Shown: positions 34,601-46,316 of the stretch, one piece after another
How the letters are laid out: each line of letters starts with the position of its first letter
How positions within the stretch are numbered: position 1 is the first letter of the stretch
Source of the DNA: Crotalaria pallida
Taxonomy: Eukaryota > Streptophyta > Magnoliopsida > Fabales > Fabaceae
DNA: 64,000 nt
Reading direction: 5' to 3'
Assembly: GCA_037953625.1 (NCBI GenBank)
Contig: CM075655.1
Coordinates: 124,999,001-125,063,000 of the forward strand
Made by a program: the position numbers and the translations under genes
Notes under the pieces: model-generated
What the model was told of the DNA's origin: nothing
The model's input: the letters and a program-made list of their open reading frames with translations, nothing else
The model's database searches: none

Positions 34601-35283
34601 TGTTATAAGGCTTTTCCTTATTATTTTTGTTTGATTGTAATGATTGTTTCTTTGTTTCACGGCCTATATGCTTGTATGTTCTTATTGGAAAGACTAGTAT
34701 TCGTGTAATGATAATATTGAATACAAGCACGTGAATGAACAAAAATAATTACTAGTGTTCCTCTTGTCTATTTTTGTGAGTGATTTGAGTGAGAAAAACA
34801 CTACAGTAATAGATTTATATTTGTGTGAGAGAAGTTTAGCATTTTAATTTGTGAGTATCATAAAATTATGATATTAATATGATATGTTATGATAAATTTA
34901 ATATGCAAGGCATCGGTAGTAGAGGATATCTAAAGGAGAGATTTCAATCTCTTTAATTCCTAAGTCGATATGTAGTAAGAGTGCTCAATTCATACATGTT
35001 TATTTGCGAAATGTTGATATCATTATTATTCTATAAAACTAGTAGTTTATTCATGTGCACACACGGGATTTATAATTCAGATTTGAAAGAAATATGTACG
35101 TATTATTATTTTATGAATAAAAACGTATATACTTAAAAATGACGATTTCTTCTTAGAACTGAAATTATGATAGAAATGTTAACAAAAAAAAAAAAAAAAG
35201 AAATTATGACAGAAATTGTTTTCACCATTTCAAAGATCGATGGAGCAGTTTGGTTATATTTTTATTTCATGAGAACGTTTATC
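34601..35283. other. AT-rich intergenic, nothing recognised
   Basis: Short frames at 34470-34742 and 35167-35412 lack family features. Confidence 0.5.
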
Positions 35284-35460
35284 GATAGGCTTAATTACAT
35301 TTTTGTCATTTATCTTATTTTCAATATTCATTTTGCTCTTAAACTTTTTTTGACTTATTTTTGTCCTTTATTTTTTTTTTTCAAAAAATTCAATTTGGTC
35401 CTTTTATTATAGTATTATTAGTTTTATTGAAATAATCACACCCACAATCTAAAAATGACA
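35284..35460. mobile_element. Single MULE-like end
   Basis: TAGGCTTAATTACATTTTTG followed by TTATCTTATTTTCAATATTC and CAATTTGGTCC resembles the arm tips of the element at 17461-18360. The partner arm is missing. Confidence 0.45.
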
Positions 35461-35498
35461 AATGTTACTGAAATTTGAAAATATTCCAGCCCACCACC

Positions 35499-35592
35499 CA
35501 ATAAGAATAGAAACATTGGTATTGCTTTACAAATAATGGAGCAATTTGACCCAATAAGAATAGGAACATTGGTATTGCTTCACAAATAATGG
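35499..35592. repeat. Tandem duplication of about 50 bp
   Basis: CCCAATAAGAATAGAAACAT through ACAAATAATGGA occurs twice in a row with only a few changes, separated by GCAATTTGA. It lies next to the CACTA-like block. Confidence 0.8.
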
Positions 35593-35611
35593 ACCTAACT
35601 GATTCCAAAAT

Positions 35612-35990
35612 TATCTTGGCAAAAAAAAACGTGTTTTAGCGACCAAAAAAACGGTCGCAAAATAATAAATTTTCTGTTGCAAAACAAGTTTGCGACGGAT
35701 ATTGAGACTGCTAAGAATCCGTCGCAAAAAGAGGGGTTGCAAACCGTTTTGCAACTGGTTGCGGAGCTGTCGCAAATAGTGACGAAAAGTTTCCGTCACA
35801 ATGCTTAAAATAACGGTCGCTAAGTGTGGTCGCTATTCCACCAGAAATGTGACCACTGAAAAAATTAGTATTCCGTCGCTATTTTAGTCACAAATTTTTT
35901 TCTGCTATTTGCTACAACTGAATAATAGCAACGCTTTTATTTCGTCACTATTTTTTTTCCCAATTTCTTGCTGCAAACTATAAAAAACAG
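35612..35990. mobile_element. CACTA-type subterminal region
   Basis: The start AAAAACGTGTTTTAGCGACC and repeated GGTCGCAAA, CCGTCGCAAA, GACGGAT and GGTCGCTA motifs in both orientations are typical of CACTA ends seen in eudicots. The tip (CACTA) itself is lost or degraded at about 35618, and the opposite end was not found to the right. It directly precedes two captured host gene fragments. Confidence 0.65.
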
Positions 35991-36870
35991 GATTAAACTA
36001 AATAAAATGAATACATATCAAATTCCAAAATCAAAGAATACAATAATTACTATGAAACAAAAGATTCAATATCTCAACACATTAACATAAAACTTAAGTA
36101 GCCACCAATGGCATAAACTAAAATCTCAAAACACATTAACATAAACTAATGTACCAACAATGTAACATAAACTAACATCTAAAAAGGCAATGCAACTAAA
36201 GTGTGGAGATATATTCATCACCAATGCAACATCTTCTGCCTTGCCACCAACAAAAAGACAGTTGCCTCACAGATCAAATTCCTCTACAAGATGTAGCAAA
36301 ATCAACACATACAAAATTAAGTGTCAAATAAATATAAAATTTAAAAAAATAAAAATATATTGCCCTTCAACACATGACTTCAAAACAGTAATGTCCCTTT
36401 ATGATCCTAAGTCCTAACTACATTTTTTCAAGTTAATAGAAACAAGATCAATATAATGATCAAATTTAAACAACTGAAGTAAAAGTCAGAAGGCAATGAA
36501 TCATAATTACTCGAACTTGTTGCGAGAACGCACTCAACCCAAACAAAAATGCAGCAAACTAAGTCACCTAGGCTAAAACGCGTGTTGTTAAAACTCATTT
36601 GAGGTGTAGAAATAGGTGTATATATAATTTTAGTAGATGTATGTGTCTATATATAGAGAGCAAAGAACAAGTGAACTGAATAACGATATGATGATATTAA
36701 AAATATGAAAATTAAGGTTAATCATCAAAATAAATACCCAAATGCAAAAGCATAGATGGAATGATGCATATTTGCCACCGCCCCAAGGAACAAAAATGCA
36801 TACATTTTCCATATAACATAGAAGTTTCAATCAAATTTTGCACAAGAAAGAAATCAATATAGCCAGTTAC
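35991..36870. other. Interior of the CACTA-like block, unrecognised
   Basis: Minus-strand text at about 36300-36190 reads like a further exon fragment (FVGGKAEDVALVMN in one frame) but I cannot assign it. The rest is AT-rich. Confidence 0.35.
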
Positions 36871-37122
36871 CTTGTTGGCTATGTTGTTGGAAAGCCAGTC
36901 CAACCCCTCATAAAGACCCTCCCCAGAGGTTGCATAGGTGCTCTGGATGTACCTGAAAGAGCCAGAAAAGCATGTCACATCGCAGCAAAACAGATATCAA
37001 TACTTGAAAACAAGGGGATCATTATCAAACTATTTACCAGTGGCGCTGTCTGAGAGAGTGAAGACCCAGCTTGTCAGTAATTTCAGCAGCATTCATTGCA
37101 TTCGGAAGATCTTGTTTGTTTC
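36871..37122 (-). pseudogene. Captured two-exon fragment of an ARF small GTPase gene
   Basis: Minus strand. The first exon, 37122-37038, encodes [19 protein letters not shown] and LHSLRQRHW, with NKQD being the guanine-specificity motif. A GT-AG intron of 85 bp follows. The second exon, 36952-36871, encodes YIQSTYATSGEGLYEGLDWL and SNNIANK, ending at a GT donor. This is the C-terminal third of ADP-ribosylation factor 1-type GTPases, which act in vesicle coat recruitment. The P-loop and switch exons are absent, so it cannot be a working ARF. There is one visible change from the usual sequence (Tyr for Cys in STCATSG). Intact splice sites and reading frame suggest recent capture. Confidence 0.88.
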
Positions 37123-37862
37123 CTTGTAGTGCTATACATTCATGCACAGGTAAGAAATAGCACCATATATAAGGCTAAAAGGATTTAGATTAGTGACATC
37201 ATCTCAATCTGTCTAATTAGCTTGATAGTGAATTACATGAGACATACAAGATAGTGACTACAATATTTTATACTAAAAGTGATTAACGAGAAGCATTACC
37301 AAGGCTAGACAACTATTGCAATACGTCATAACTTTAATATGATGGTTGCTAAGATCTTTAATAAGATCCTTCCACCCCTAGATACCATTTGTTGAAAACT
37401 TTAAATCTAAAAGTAGAACAATCAATATGCAGTTTCAAGCAAACCTTGATTTGAACTTTGAATACAGCAGCCTTTTAGTTCAGTTCTTTGATTTGAACAG
37501 AATAACGAAGTTATAAAAGGGAAGCACAAAAAGTAGCGTACCGACATCATTTCAAGGGCCATTGTCAGATAAACAAGACAAGGAAGTCGTTGAGTTCCTA
37601 AGAAAATTCACAACTCGAGGTTAACAATACTAAATATGAAAAAAAAAAGAACAAGAATAATTAGTTCACAAAACAATTAGTCCCAAGACTTGCACTAAAA
37701 GCACATTGTTGCAACCAAAACTTTAAACAGATTTTCATGGACTCGCCTTACTTGACAAGGTCAAGTAACAATGGTACAAATATGTTTAAAAACAGGGAAT
37801 AAACAAGAATAAACAGTAAACAGGGAATAAACTAGTTCAACCAACAAATAATGTAGCCATAC
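37123..37862. other. Between the two captured fragments
   Basis: AT-rich, no recognisable exon. If the block is transcribed on the minus strand this would be an intron joining the MFP2 donor (37863/37862) to the ARF acceptor (about 37123). Confidence 0.4.
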
Positions 37863-38382
37863 CTCCAAATCCAGGAATTATTCCAAGCTGAAGTTCAGGC
37901 AAACCTAGTTGAGCATTTGGGGTTGATAACCGTGCGTTACATGCCTAAGAGCAAGAATTGGTTATATTAGCTAGAAAAGTAAAAAAAAAAAATTCTTTTC
38001 CTAACTGATTAATAATGCCTACCATTGGAACCTCTAGATCCCCACCCAATGTAAGACCATCAATGGCAGCAACCATGGGTTTCCTAGACGCTGAAAGATG
38101 AAGCGAGTAGATTTAACATAGCATTAAGTTACAAATGAATTGCAAATAAAAAGTGGATATATCAAGTACCTTCTATAGTATCACTGATGATTTCTACTGA
38201 TAACCAACCAGGCTTTGGACGTTCTACATTCGAGGAGGGGAAAGAGTTAGAAAATGATGAGTATGAACATATATACAATAGAAAGAACCCCTTCTCCCCC
38301 AAAAAAATGGAAGTACCTTATGCCTCTCGTAGTCTACCAAATGCACTAATATCAAAACCACCAGAAAATTTTCCCTTTGCAC
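37863..38382 (-). pseudogene. Captured exons of a peroxisomal multifunctional protein (MFP2/AIM1)
   Basis: Four minus-strand exon pieces in gene order: 38382-38317 (GAKGKFSGGFDISAFGRL), about 38225-38170 (KPGWLSVEIISDTIE), 38090-38023 (SRKPMVAAIDGLTLGG) and 37944-37863 (ACNARLSTPNAQLGLPELQL then GIIPGFG). This is the core of the enoyl-CoA hydratase domain of MFP2, an enzyme of fatty acid beta-oxidation. The splice junctions of the last three exons look usable. The first ends in an in-frame TAA (38320-38318) just before its donor, and a conserved Gly is Asp (GGDLE for GGGLE). The dehydrogenase half is absent. Confidence 0.88.
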
Positions 38383-38399
38383 CTGATATGGTAACATAA

Positions 38400-38899
38400 G
38401 AAGATAAGATTTAGTTGTGATGCTACAACTCTAAGCCAGTTGGCCAATAATTATCTTTGGTGAAGCCCAATACAACCCCGCTGTTTGATTTTTTTTTCCT
38501 TCTTTCTTCTACTAGATCAAATTTAGTTTTTTACATTTTGCTACTTTAGTGCACATAAAAATGTTACAATCATATCACAAGAGTCAGTCTGGTTGAGCAT
38601 GACTACTCTAGCTCTGTCGAAAGATATATCTAGGTTGTTTACATTAGTATAAGTAATCACAGCTACAATGAATGTTGAGCTAGGTCAACAACTTTTCAAC
38701 TTGATCAAGGATAAATATTCAATAAGATAAGATCCTAATTTGCCACTTGGTCGTTGCTCAAGTGGGTATGGTGGGAAGGGATTTTGGTAAGAGGTAATAA
38801 GCTTAAGTGGTGGTCATTGCTCTATCACATTCTCCTTTTTTATTTCAAATGATTTAAATTTACTGTAGCATTAGTTTCCTAGAACTACACCAAGTTCTC
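38400..38899. other. Intergenic, nothing recognised
   Basis: No gene-like frame. The expected second CACTA terminus was looked for and not found. Confidence 0.45.
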
Positions 38900-39488
38900 A
38901 AAAATTACATTATTTTCTATGTTCAGTGCCAAATCATAGTTCTGCTTTCAGCATCAAGTTCTACCTAATTACCAAGGTAATTGATAGAATTCTCTAGAAT
39001 TCTCTAGAAACTCTTAGAATTTTCAAGGTTTTTCAAGAGGTAATTGATTACTTCATTAAGGTATTCGATTATCTTCTTTCTGTCTTGAAGGTAACCGATT
39101 ATCTTCTATGGTAATCGATTATCACACGGAATTTTCTTTTCTAATGCATTCCAATGATTCCTAATGCTTCTTTATGCTTAACCTAATGGTTCTAACTTAC
39201 CAAATTACCATTTCTGACACTCGAGACATAATTCAGTGATCGGTTCCTATTCAATGCCTCAACAACCTTACTTATTTTCTAACCTTTACTATACTCGAAT
39301 CGAATAAAACTTTTCACAGCTAACGCTTGCTCCCATTGTCAACACTTAGCTACCCATTATAAATCTTGATTTAATCATTGAAATTACCCTACATATATAA
39401 TTTAAACACATTCAATATCGATCCACTTATCATTTTCTTTTTATACATAATTAGGATTACCGAGTTAATAAAATCAGGTCGTTACATA
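38900..39488. mobile_element. Possible LTR fragment of a gypsy-type retroelement
   Basis: Repeated variants of GGTAATCGATTATC/GGTAACCGATTATC (39050-39125), GAATTCTCTAGAATTCTC (38990-39007) and an end TCAGGTCGTTACA (39476-39488) are reminiscent of long terminal repeats of eudicot gypsy elements. No second LTR or coding part is present. Confidence 0.35.
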
Positions 39489-40344
39489 CGGTACCAGTGG
39501 TGAAGCTGTTTATATTGACCTTTAATAATAGGTAATTTTTGGATAGAGGAATAATAGTTTTCGATTGAGGGACAAAATAGAAAAAGTGCCCCTTTGAATA
39601 ATAGTTTCCTCATCTTCCTCCTCCCTCTTTCTCATCGTCTCCCTCTTTCACCTTTCACCGCAGTGAATTGCATCTGGCCACCAAAACATCAATGAGTCCA
39701 CATACTGTATCTCCTCACATACGATGCAATAATGCAGATGTAGATATGAACACCCATGCAATTATGATGACATTTTTCGTTGCCATCAATCATTCTGAAG
39801 GTGAAAGCAACACCAAAATAATAAACCCCACGGTTCCACCATTTAAACATAAATAATTTTGAAGGCGAAAGCAACCCAAAAAAAAAAAAAAAAAGATTTG
39901 TCATGGGTTTGAAAAGAACATTTGCAACTAACACTAGTGCAAGAGAAGGAGACTTTGTGACAACGTTGTTGCAGTTACTGTAGCGTGGCTAAGGCAAATG
40001 GGATTACAGAGGAGCGACGAAGAAGAAGAAGAAAAGGAGTTCATTTTAGTTTTAAATTTTATTTAATTTTATTATTTAAAAATAAAAAAACAATAATGTA
40101 ATGTGTTGGCACAATGTGATTGGTCGGGGTTACCAGTTTATCACATCATTTTTGAAAAAGGTCTAATTAGAATTTTCACTGATTTTAAATAAGCACATTT
40201 TTGCAAATACCAATTAATACAATTAACCGGTTGGTACATTACGGGTAATAAATTCACAACCATTGATCATTGTTTTATGTAAAAACAATGGCCAAAAGGC
40301 TTGGCACCACCAGTGGTGCTGTATTTCTTGTCACGCACCACATA
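39489..40344. other. Intergenic, nothing recognised
   Basis: CT-rich patch at 39610-39660 and short overlapping frames at 39668-39934 with no family features. Confidence 0.5.
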
Positions 40345-40500
40345 AAATGTTAACGCATCCACAACAGAGTTTGGTAAGAGTCTGGTGGAGAGTTAAGTTC
40401 AGATTTTTTTATCAGACTTTCTGCTAATTTTCAAAATCTAGTAAAAAGTTTTAAGTTGAGTCTGTAAAATAAGAGACTCAACTTAAGACTACGTGGGACC
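40345..40500. mobile_element. One end of a TIR element related to 31956-32833
   Basis: GCATCCACAACAGAGTTTGG and the internal GACTCAACTTAAGACT match the end and arm of the element at 31956-32833. The partner end was not found. Confidence 0.5.
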
Positions 40501-40759
40501 CAAATTTTTTGGTTTTTCTTTCTTTTTACTTTATAATATCCTAATAAATAAAAAATTAATTAATTAATTAATAATAATAGCAATAAATAAATAATAATAA
40601 AAATGAATTAATAATAAAGACCAAGCATGTAACTTTTTCACGTTATATTTCACTGATTTTATTATATGCAATAAATAACCCTCAGTGATCTTGTATAGCT
40701 TTTGCTTTCATTGCCATCTACGTCTGGACTTATTGTCATCTCTTATATTATAAATAATA

Positions 40760-41038
40760 CTCACTCCGTTCCTGAATGTAAGATCTTTTTGACACTTTTA
40801 TTTTGTACCTATTTATAAGACTCTTTGCCAATTTTTAATGATCATTAATTACTTTTTTTTTTCACAAATACCCCTATTTATTAAACACTTTTTAGATTCC
40901 CAATAATATTAATAGGAGTAATTTTGAAATTACATATCTAAAGTTCACATTTCCAATACAATTAACTAAATTATTCAACTTTCTTAATGGACGTGAAATT
41001 CTTCAAAGAGATTTTATATTTAGGGACGGAGGAGGGAG
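40760..41038. mobile_element. MITE, same family as 19110-19382
   Basis: CTCACTCCGTTCCTGAATGTAA to TATTTAGGGACGGAGGAGGGAG. The interior shares TTTTGACACTTTTATTTTGT and TAACACTTTTTAGATTC-type strings with 19110-19382 and, in reverse, 56807-57075. Confidence 0.75.
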
Positions 41039-42900
41039 TATTAAATAAGGTAATGAAAAGAAAGAAGAGAATAATTAGTAAAGTGATTCTATAGAATAAA
41101 ATTAAAGGCTTAAAGCAATACCACTCAATTTAAAATAGTCCAAGGCAGTCTTTCACCCTAGTATCAAAGTTAAGCATATGCTATATACCATTATACCCAA
41201 AAAAAAACAGTAATTGAAAAGATGAAAGTTATTAAAAGCCAAACGTATACTGCTAAACCAAGGGAAGACAACTTTAGTTTTAGAAGCGTGGAGGGGAGCA
41301 GGTATCCATCCATACCTGTTCATCATATTACATCATGAGATTTATGTAACATTCTTTGTATATTCTAGCCCTTATCAACACTTTAATGTACCCTCACACA
41401 TGTAAATAGTTACGCATGTTCCTCTCCAAAAAAAAAAAGAAAAGTTACACATGTTTAAATTTAAGGTTGTTTTTTTTTTTTTTTTTTGGAACGAAAATTT
41501 AAGGTTGTTACTATGTTTTCAATTCAACAGGTCATTTCCAATTAGTAACTCGTAAGAGATCGAGCGAACAGAGCAGAGCAGACATCACCGTCATTATAAT
41601 GATCAAGGAAAAGCAAAAGGAGAAAAATTATAAGAATACAAAGGTAGATATATTTACTATAATCTATGCACCTTCCATCGTGAAAAAAGTTATTCTGTCG
41701 TTATTTAATATAACCATGTAAACCTTTGTCTAATAAAAAGAATGTGGGAAAAAGAAATAGTCAAACAAAGTAAGATATGGAAGATAAGTTGCTTTTGAAA
41801 GACTCAACATCATTCCAAGGCAATGGTTGAAGGCTTCTAGCTGGCTTCTGTACCCATTCTTCTCAGACATCAATTTTTTTGGCAGGAAACTTAAGTCAAC
41901 AATTTGAAGAGATAAGTTGAAGTCAACTGAGCAGTTGAGGCTACCTTCCCTCTAATAAGACACACAGAACAAAACCTTCAGATTAACTGCCCCAGAATTT
42001 GATATTGTTTTACTGGAAGCCCTCTAAATAAAGAAAGGAGTCAGCTGGTGATTGAAAAGCATATAGTATTTGGCCACGTGGTTGTACTAATTGATTAAGG
42101 GTGTTTAAGTGTTTTTTTGCTAGACGATCGGGTAGGTTATAAGTTACTCAGGTATCTTATTAAACCAAAACTAAACTTCTTGATATTTTTTTAGATAAAT
42201 AAGCTTATTTGAATAAGCAACTATATGTTCTAAACTCATATCTAATAAATTACCTGAGGTAGTTATAGACTAGGAGATAGGGGTTGTAGGATTTTGTTTC
42301 TTGAATCTTACCAACAATTTCACTTCGATCAACTAGCTTATCAGCACTTGGCTTGGCTCTCTCGACTTATAAGTTTTCAGTTATTTTATCAGTTAGTTGT
42401 AGTTGTGCCAAACAGATGAATAAGTACATGTCTATGGGAAAAAAAGGTACATGTCAATACTGTAATTAATTAGGCTTAATTATTGCCTTTTTTTCCAATG
42501 AACAACAACAAAAGTGCTTAAAGAAGAAAGGGATTTATTCGGGTCTAAAAATAAATGACCAATGATAATACATAACTTTCAATGCAAGAATACTACTCTA
42601 AAGATGTTGGAGGAACGTGGTCCAAATGTTATGGCTTTTTCTCAGTTAGGCAATTTTTATTTATGCTTAACTAAAAGCTTGCTGCTCTGCATTTATATTA
42701 TCCTTAGACCCTCATTCTCTTTTCTTACAATTATAGCCTTGAATAATTTAACATGCTGAGTACTAAGGACTAACAACTCCAATTATCTCTTCCTGTTTTA
42801 CATGGATTTAGAAAGTAGTTAGCACCAACTCCAACTTTTTTTTTGGCCTCCCAGAGCACCTTTTTCTGATACATTTACACTGATGTACAAATTTTGGTGC
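41039..42900. other. Intergenic with three poly(A) stub insertions
   Basis: GTTACGCATGTT/GTTACACATGTT (41409-41420, 41444-41455) bracket CCTCTCC plus an A-run. AAATTTAAGGTTGTT (41457-41471, 41495-41509) brackets a T-run plus GGAACGA. GTACATGTC (42424-42432, 42447-42455) brackets TATGGG plus an A-run. No gene was recognised before the peroxidase promoter. Confidence 0.65.
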
Positions 42901-42950
42901 ACGAATAACGGAACTGCCATGCAATACTTTTCTGTCATGTAATGTTCAAC

Positions 42951-42960
42951 TATATAAATA
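42951..42960 (+). promoter_or_regulatory. TATA box of the peroxidase gene
   Basis: TATATAAATA, 67-76 bp upstream of the start codon at 43027, a normal plant spacing. Confidence 0.7.
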
Positions 42961-43026
42961 CCACTCCCTATACACAGTGCCCATCCAATCTAGTTTTAAA
43001 ACGTCTCTTGAAAGGGAAAAAAAACA

Positions 43027-44746
43027 ATGGGCAAATCCACGAACCTTCTTCTGATTATTTCTCTAATAGCCTTTGCTCCCTTCTGCCACAGTAGTAAGAA
43101 AATAGAGGGTAGCCTCTACCCGCAATTTTATGAAGATTCATGCCCCCGAGTTCAAGAAATTGTCAAGTCCATTGTTGCAAAGGCTTTTGCAAAGGACCCC
43201 CGAATGGCTGCTTCTCTGCTGAGACTACATTTCCATGACTGTTTTGTCAAGGTCTCTGCATGTGACAGCACAACAAACCAACAATCTTTAGTGAACATAA
43301 ATAGAAAATTTATACTAGTGTCAATGTGTCATGTTAATGAGCATATATAGTTATATTTATGGAACTTATGTTGTTTAAGTGCATGACTCAGAGTTGATGT
43401 TGCAGGGCTGTGATGGATCAATTTTGCTTGATAGCAGTGGAACCATTGTTAGTGAGAAGAGGTCAAATCCAAACCGAAATTCAGCTCGAGGATTCGAAGT
43501 CATTGATGAAATTAAATCCGCGCTAGAGAAAGAATGCCCTCATACAGTATCTTGTGCTGACATTTTGGCTCTATCCGCAAGAGATTCAACCGTTCTTGTA
43601 AATATTTCCTGGTTTTCTGAAATGAAGTATTCTTTATCTTTGTAATCTTTGAAAATCAAAACTTAAATATTATCAAAGCCTAATTTACAATCCCTTCTTT
43701 ATTGTTCAGACTGGCGGACCAAGCTGGGAAGTACCAGTAGGAAGAAGGGACTCTCTAGGTGCAAGCATAAGTGGCTCCAACAACAACATCCCAGCCCCAA
43801 ACAACACATTCGAAACCATCCTAACTAAATTCAAGCTCAAGGGGCTTGACATTGTTGATCTAGTTGCTCTATCTGGTACACTCCTAGTCCTAGTAATTAT
43901 CTGTTTATCGCCTTTTGCTTTCAAAACAATTGATTTATGATATTAGGCGTAGTACTATGTTCTGAGCAAAATCATAGCAATTTGTCCAATATTTGGGGGC
44001 TAAGGAAATAAGATTAGACCTTTATTGAGAGACACAAACTAATAAGATTAAGGGCTTTCTTTGTTAGGAGTGAATATTACCAACAATTTTACTATCACCT
44101 GCTCATTTATCTTGAAACTTGACATGCTTAAGTTTTCTCATAAACAATTTCCATGGATTCATAATTGAAGAAAAACCGTATTAGCAATTAGTAATATTTT
44201 TGGGAGGCCTAAAGTTATCTCAATTTTTGCTTCTACATCTGAGTATCACTTTCATTGTTACTCAAATGGTGGTATAACATAGCTGTATATGTGCTTTTGT
44301 GGCATAAGCATTTTTCTTGTATAATTGTTATAGGGAGCCACACTATAGGAGATTCCCGGTGCACCAGCTTCAGGCAAAGGCTTTACAACCAAACAGGAAA
44401 TGGCAAAGCAGACTTCACTCTTGACCAAAACTATGCTGCTAAATTGCGCACTCAGTGCCCAAGATCAGGAGGGGACCAGAACCTGTTTGTGCTAGACTTT
44501 GTCACCCCAACAAAATTCGACAACAACTACTTCAAGAACTTATTGGCTAACAAGGGTCTGTTAAGTTCTGATGAAGTTCTCTTGACAAAGAATAAAGTAT
44601 CTGCAGATTTAGTGAAGAAGTATGCTGAAAGAAACGATCTATTCTTTGAACAATTTGCCAAGTCCATGATTAAGATGGGAAACATTACTCCTTTGACAGG
44701 GTCAAAGGGAGAGATCAGAAAGCACTGCCGAAAGATTAACAAGTGA
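43027..44746 (+). CDS. Class III secretory peroxidase, PER72-like
   Basis: Exons 43027-43251, 43406-43597, 43710-43875 and 44334-44746 give about 331 residues, normal for the family and with the conserved four-exon plan. Secreted haem peroxidases oxidise phenolics with hydrogen peroxide in the cell wall (lignin, suberin, defence). A signal peptide is seen (hydrophobic residues 6-22). The distal site LRLHFHDCF holds Arg66 and His70; GCDGSILLDS is a calcium-site loop; the proximal site LSGSHTIG has His197. SEKRSNPNRNSARGFEVID and SGGDQNLFVLDFVTPTKFDN are typical of the PER72/PER49 group. Ends MGNITPLTGSKGEIR..CRKIN. All catalytic residues are present and all junctions are GT-AG. Lignin-linked function is inferred from the group. 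Confidence 0.95.
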
Positions 44747-45297
44747 TCACAGTAATACCACTGTCGTGTCGTGGCGATACGAGTGAAAATTGGACCTACA
44801 TCTTTGTTTTGTTTATCCATTGTCATTTTCCCGGGTTGAGTATAAATTGGGGCGTTTTGATAGCATTGTTGTGTGTTTAATGAAATTTAGTATGTATTTA
44901 CTTCCTATAAATTACTAATAAAGTGGTTTTCTATCCAAACTCTACAGTTTAAAAATTGAGAAGCAAAATAAAAATAATGCATTACAAAGTTTAGCATCCA
45001 TGATTAATTTAAAGTGCTTGGGACAAATGTTTGCCCTGGATTTGGATTTAGAAGCGTTGGCAAATTGATATGGGATGGTTGTACTTCGTCTACCCTTGGG
45101 CTACAGCTGTCAACATAAAAAAACAAAATGAAGACTAAGTTCAAAACTTCCTAATAGTTGGATTTTTAAGCGACTTCATCACTTCATGCACCATGCTAAT
45201 AAAACTTTCACATAAAATCCGATTCTGGATTTTGAAATGATAAGTGACTAAACTCAACACGTCGATAGTAACTTACTATTGTTTAAAGAGGTAAATA
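44747..45297. other. Peroxidase 3' flank
   Basis: Likely untranslated region and terminator to about 44920 (AATAAAGTGG at about 44918), then AT-rich spacer. Confidence 0.5.
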
Positions 45298-45645
45298 CTC
45301 CCTCCGTTTCATGTTTCGCCCTTTAAACTTTTTTTCTTGTTTCACAATGTTTTGCCTTTTGCATTTTCAATACACAAACATATTTTTTTTTTCCAATATT
45401 AACCTTTCATTCAATCATTTCTCTTACTCCTCATTAATTCTACTTTTATAATCTCTCTCATCTCTAAACCACTATACATTAATTAATGGACACACTTACT
45501 AATAAAAATTAAATACTATTACAATTTTCAATAAGGATTAAATAGGGGCATTTTATACAAACTATACATAATACTTACAATAATTAACACTTTCTTAGTC
45601 TGTGTGCCCAGACCTAAAAGGCCAAACATTGTGAAACAGAGGGAG
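45298..45645. mobile_element. MITE (348 bp) with TA target duplication
   Basis: CTCCCTCCGTTTCATGTTTCGCC to GGCCAAACATTGTGAAACAGAGGGAG, TA at 45296-45297 and 45646-45647. Reference copy for the family also seen at 2857-3198 and 11443-11722. Confidence 0.8.
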
Positions 45646-46316
45646 TAACACTTAAGAAATATATTACTGTAAATCATTTATGTCATCAAGAATTAAGTAA
45701 TTCAATAGATCAAGATGTAAGACATATAATACGAGTGACTGGGTTCAAATCCCTAAAAATACACTTACTCACTCCACATCTCCTTGAAAAATATATCAAA
45801 AGTTTGGCTAAAAAAATATAATTTTTTTCCCTCCAAAAATATATATATTTTTTGGATGCGCTCTAAGTATCTTACCCTCTCCACATCAATCTGCACCCAC
45901 TAAATAATTTTATATTATCCTAACATGTTTATTATGAGATAATTAGGATTATTAGGTTTATTCAAAGGAAGGAAAACAATTTTTTTTAATCATATTTCCT
46001 ATTTAGTCTCCATAGAGTAAAATTTTAACTAATAAATTTGATAGGATAATTTAAGCCAACAATATAGATAAACATATCTTATTCTATTAATTCAACAAAT
46101 CATAATTTGCGTTGGAATGAAGATTTCTTCTACAAAAAAAAAAAATCATAATTTAATATAGGATATTGGCTGGTCCTTATCGGGTATTATATTATATGAT
46201 ATGATAATGATAATTACAGTATTATCTTTCTTATTCTAACCATCAAAACCTTGCCTATAAGTTGCGCAAGGTTTTAGCATTCGATAGAGACGGAGTTAAT
46301 TGCACAAGGCACTAAG
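45646..46316. other. Spacer and PP2C upstream region, one poly(A) stub insertion
   Basis: AAATCATAATTT at 46097-46108 and 46143-46154 flanks 34 bp ending in an A-run, the pattern of a truncated retroposon. The rest is AT-rich. No obvious TATA box was assigned. Confidence 0.55.

Noticed and set aside
39668..39934. Overlapping short frames on both strands
   Set aside because: No recognisable domain, no splice context and low complexity at one end.
43252..43350. Extension of the first peroxidase exon beyond HDCFVK
   Set aside because: The reading runs into intron 1; the GT donor after AAG and the acceptor at 43405 restore the conserved GCDGSILL.
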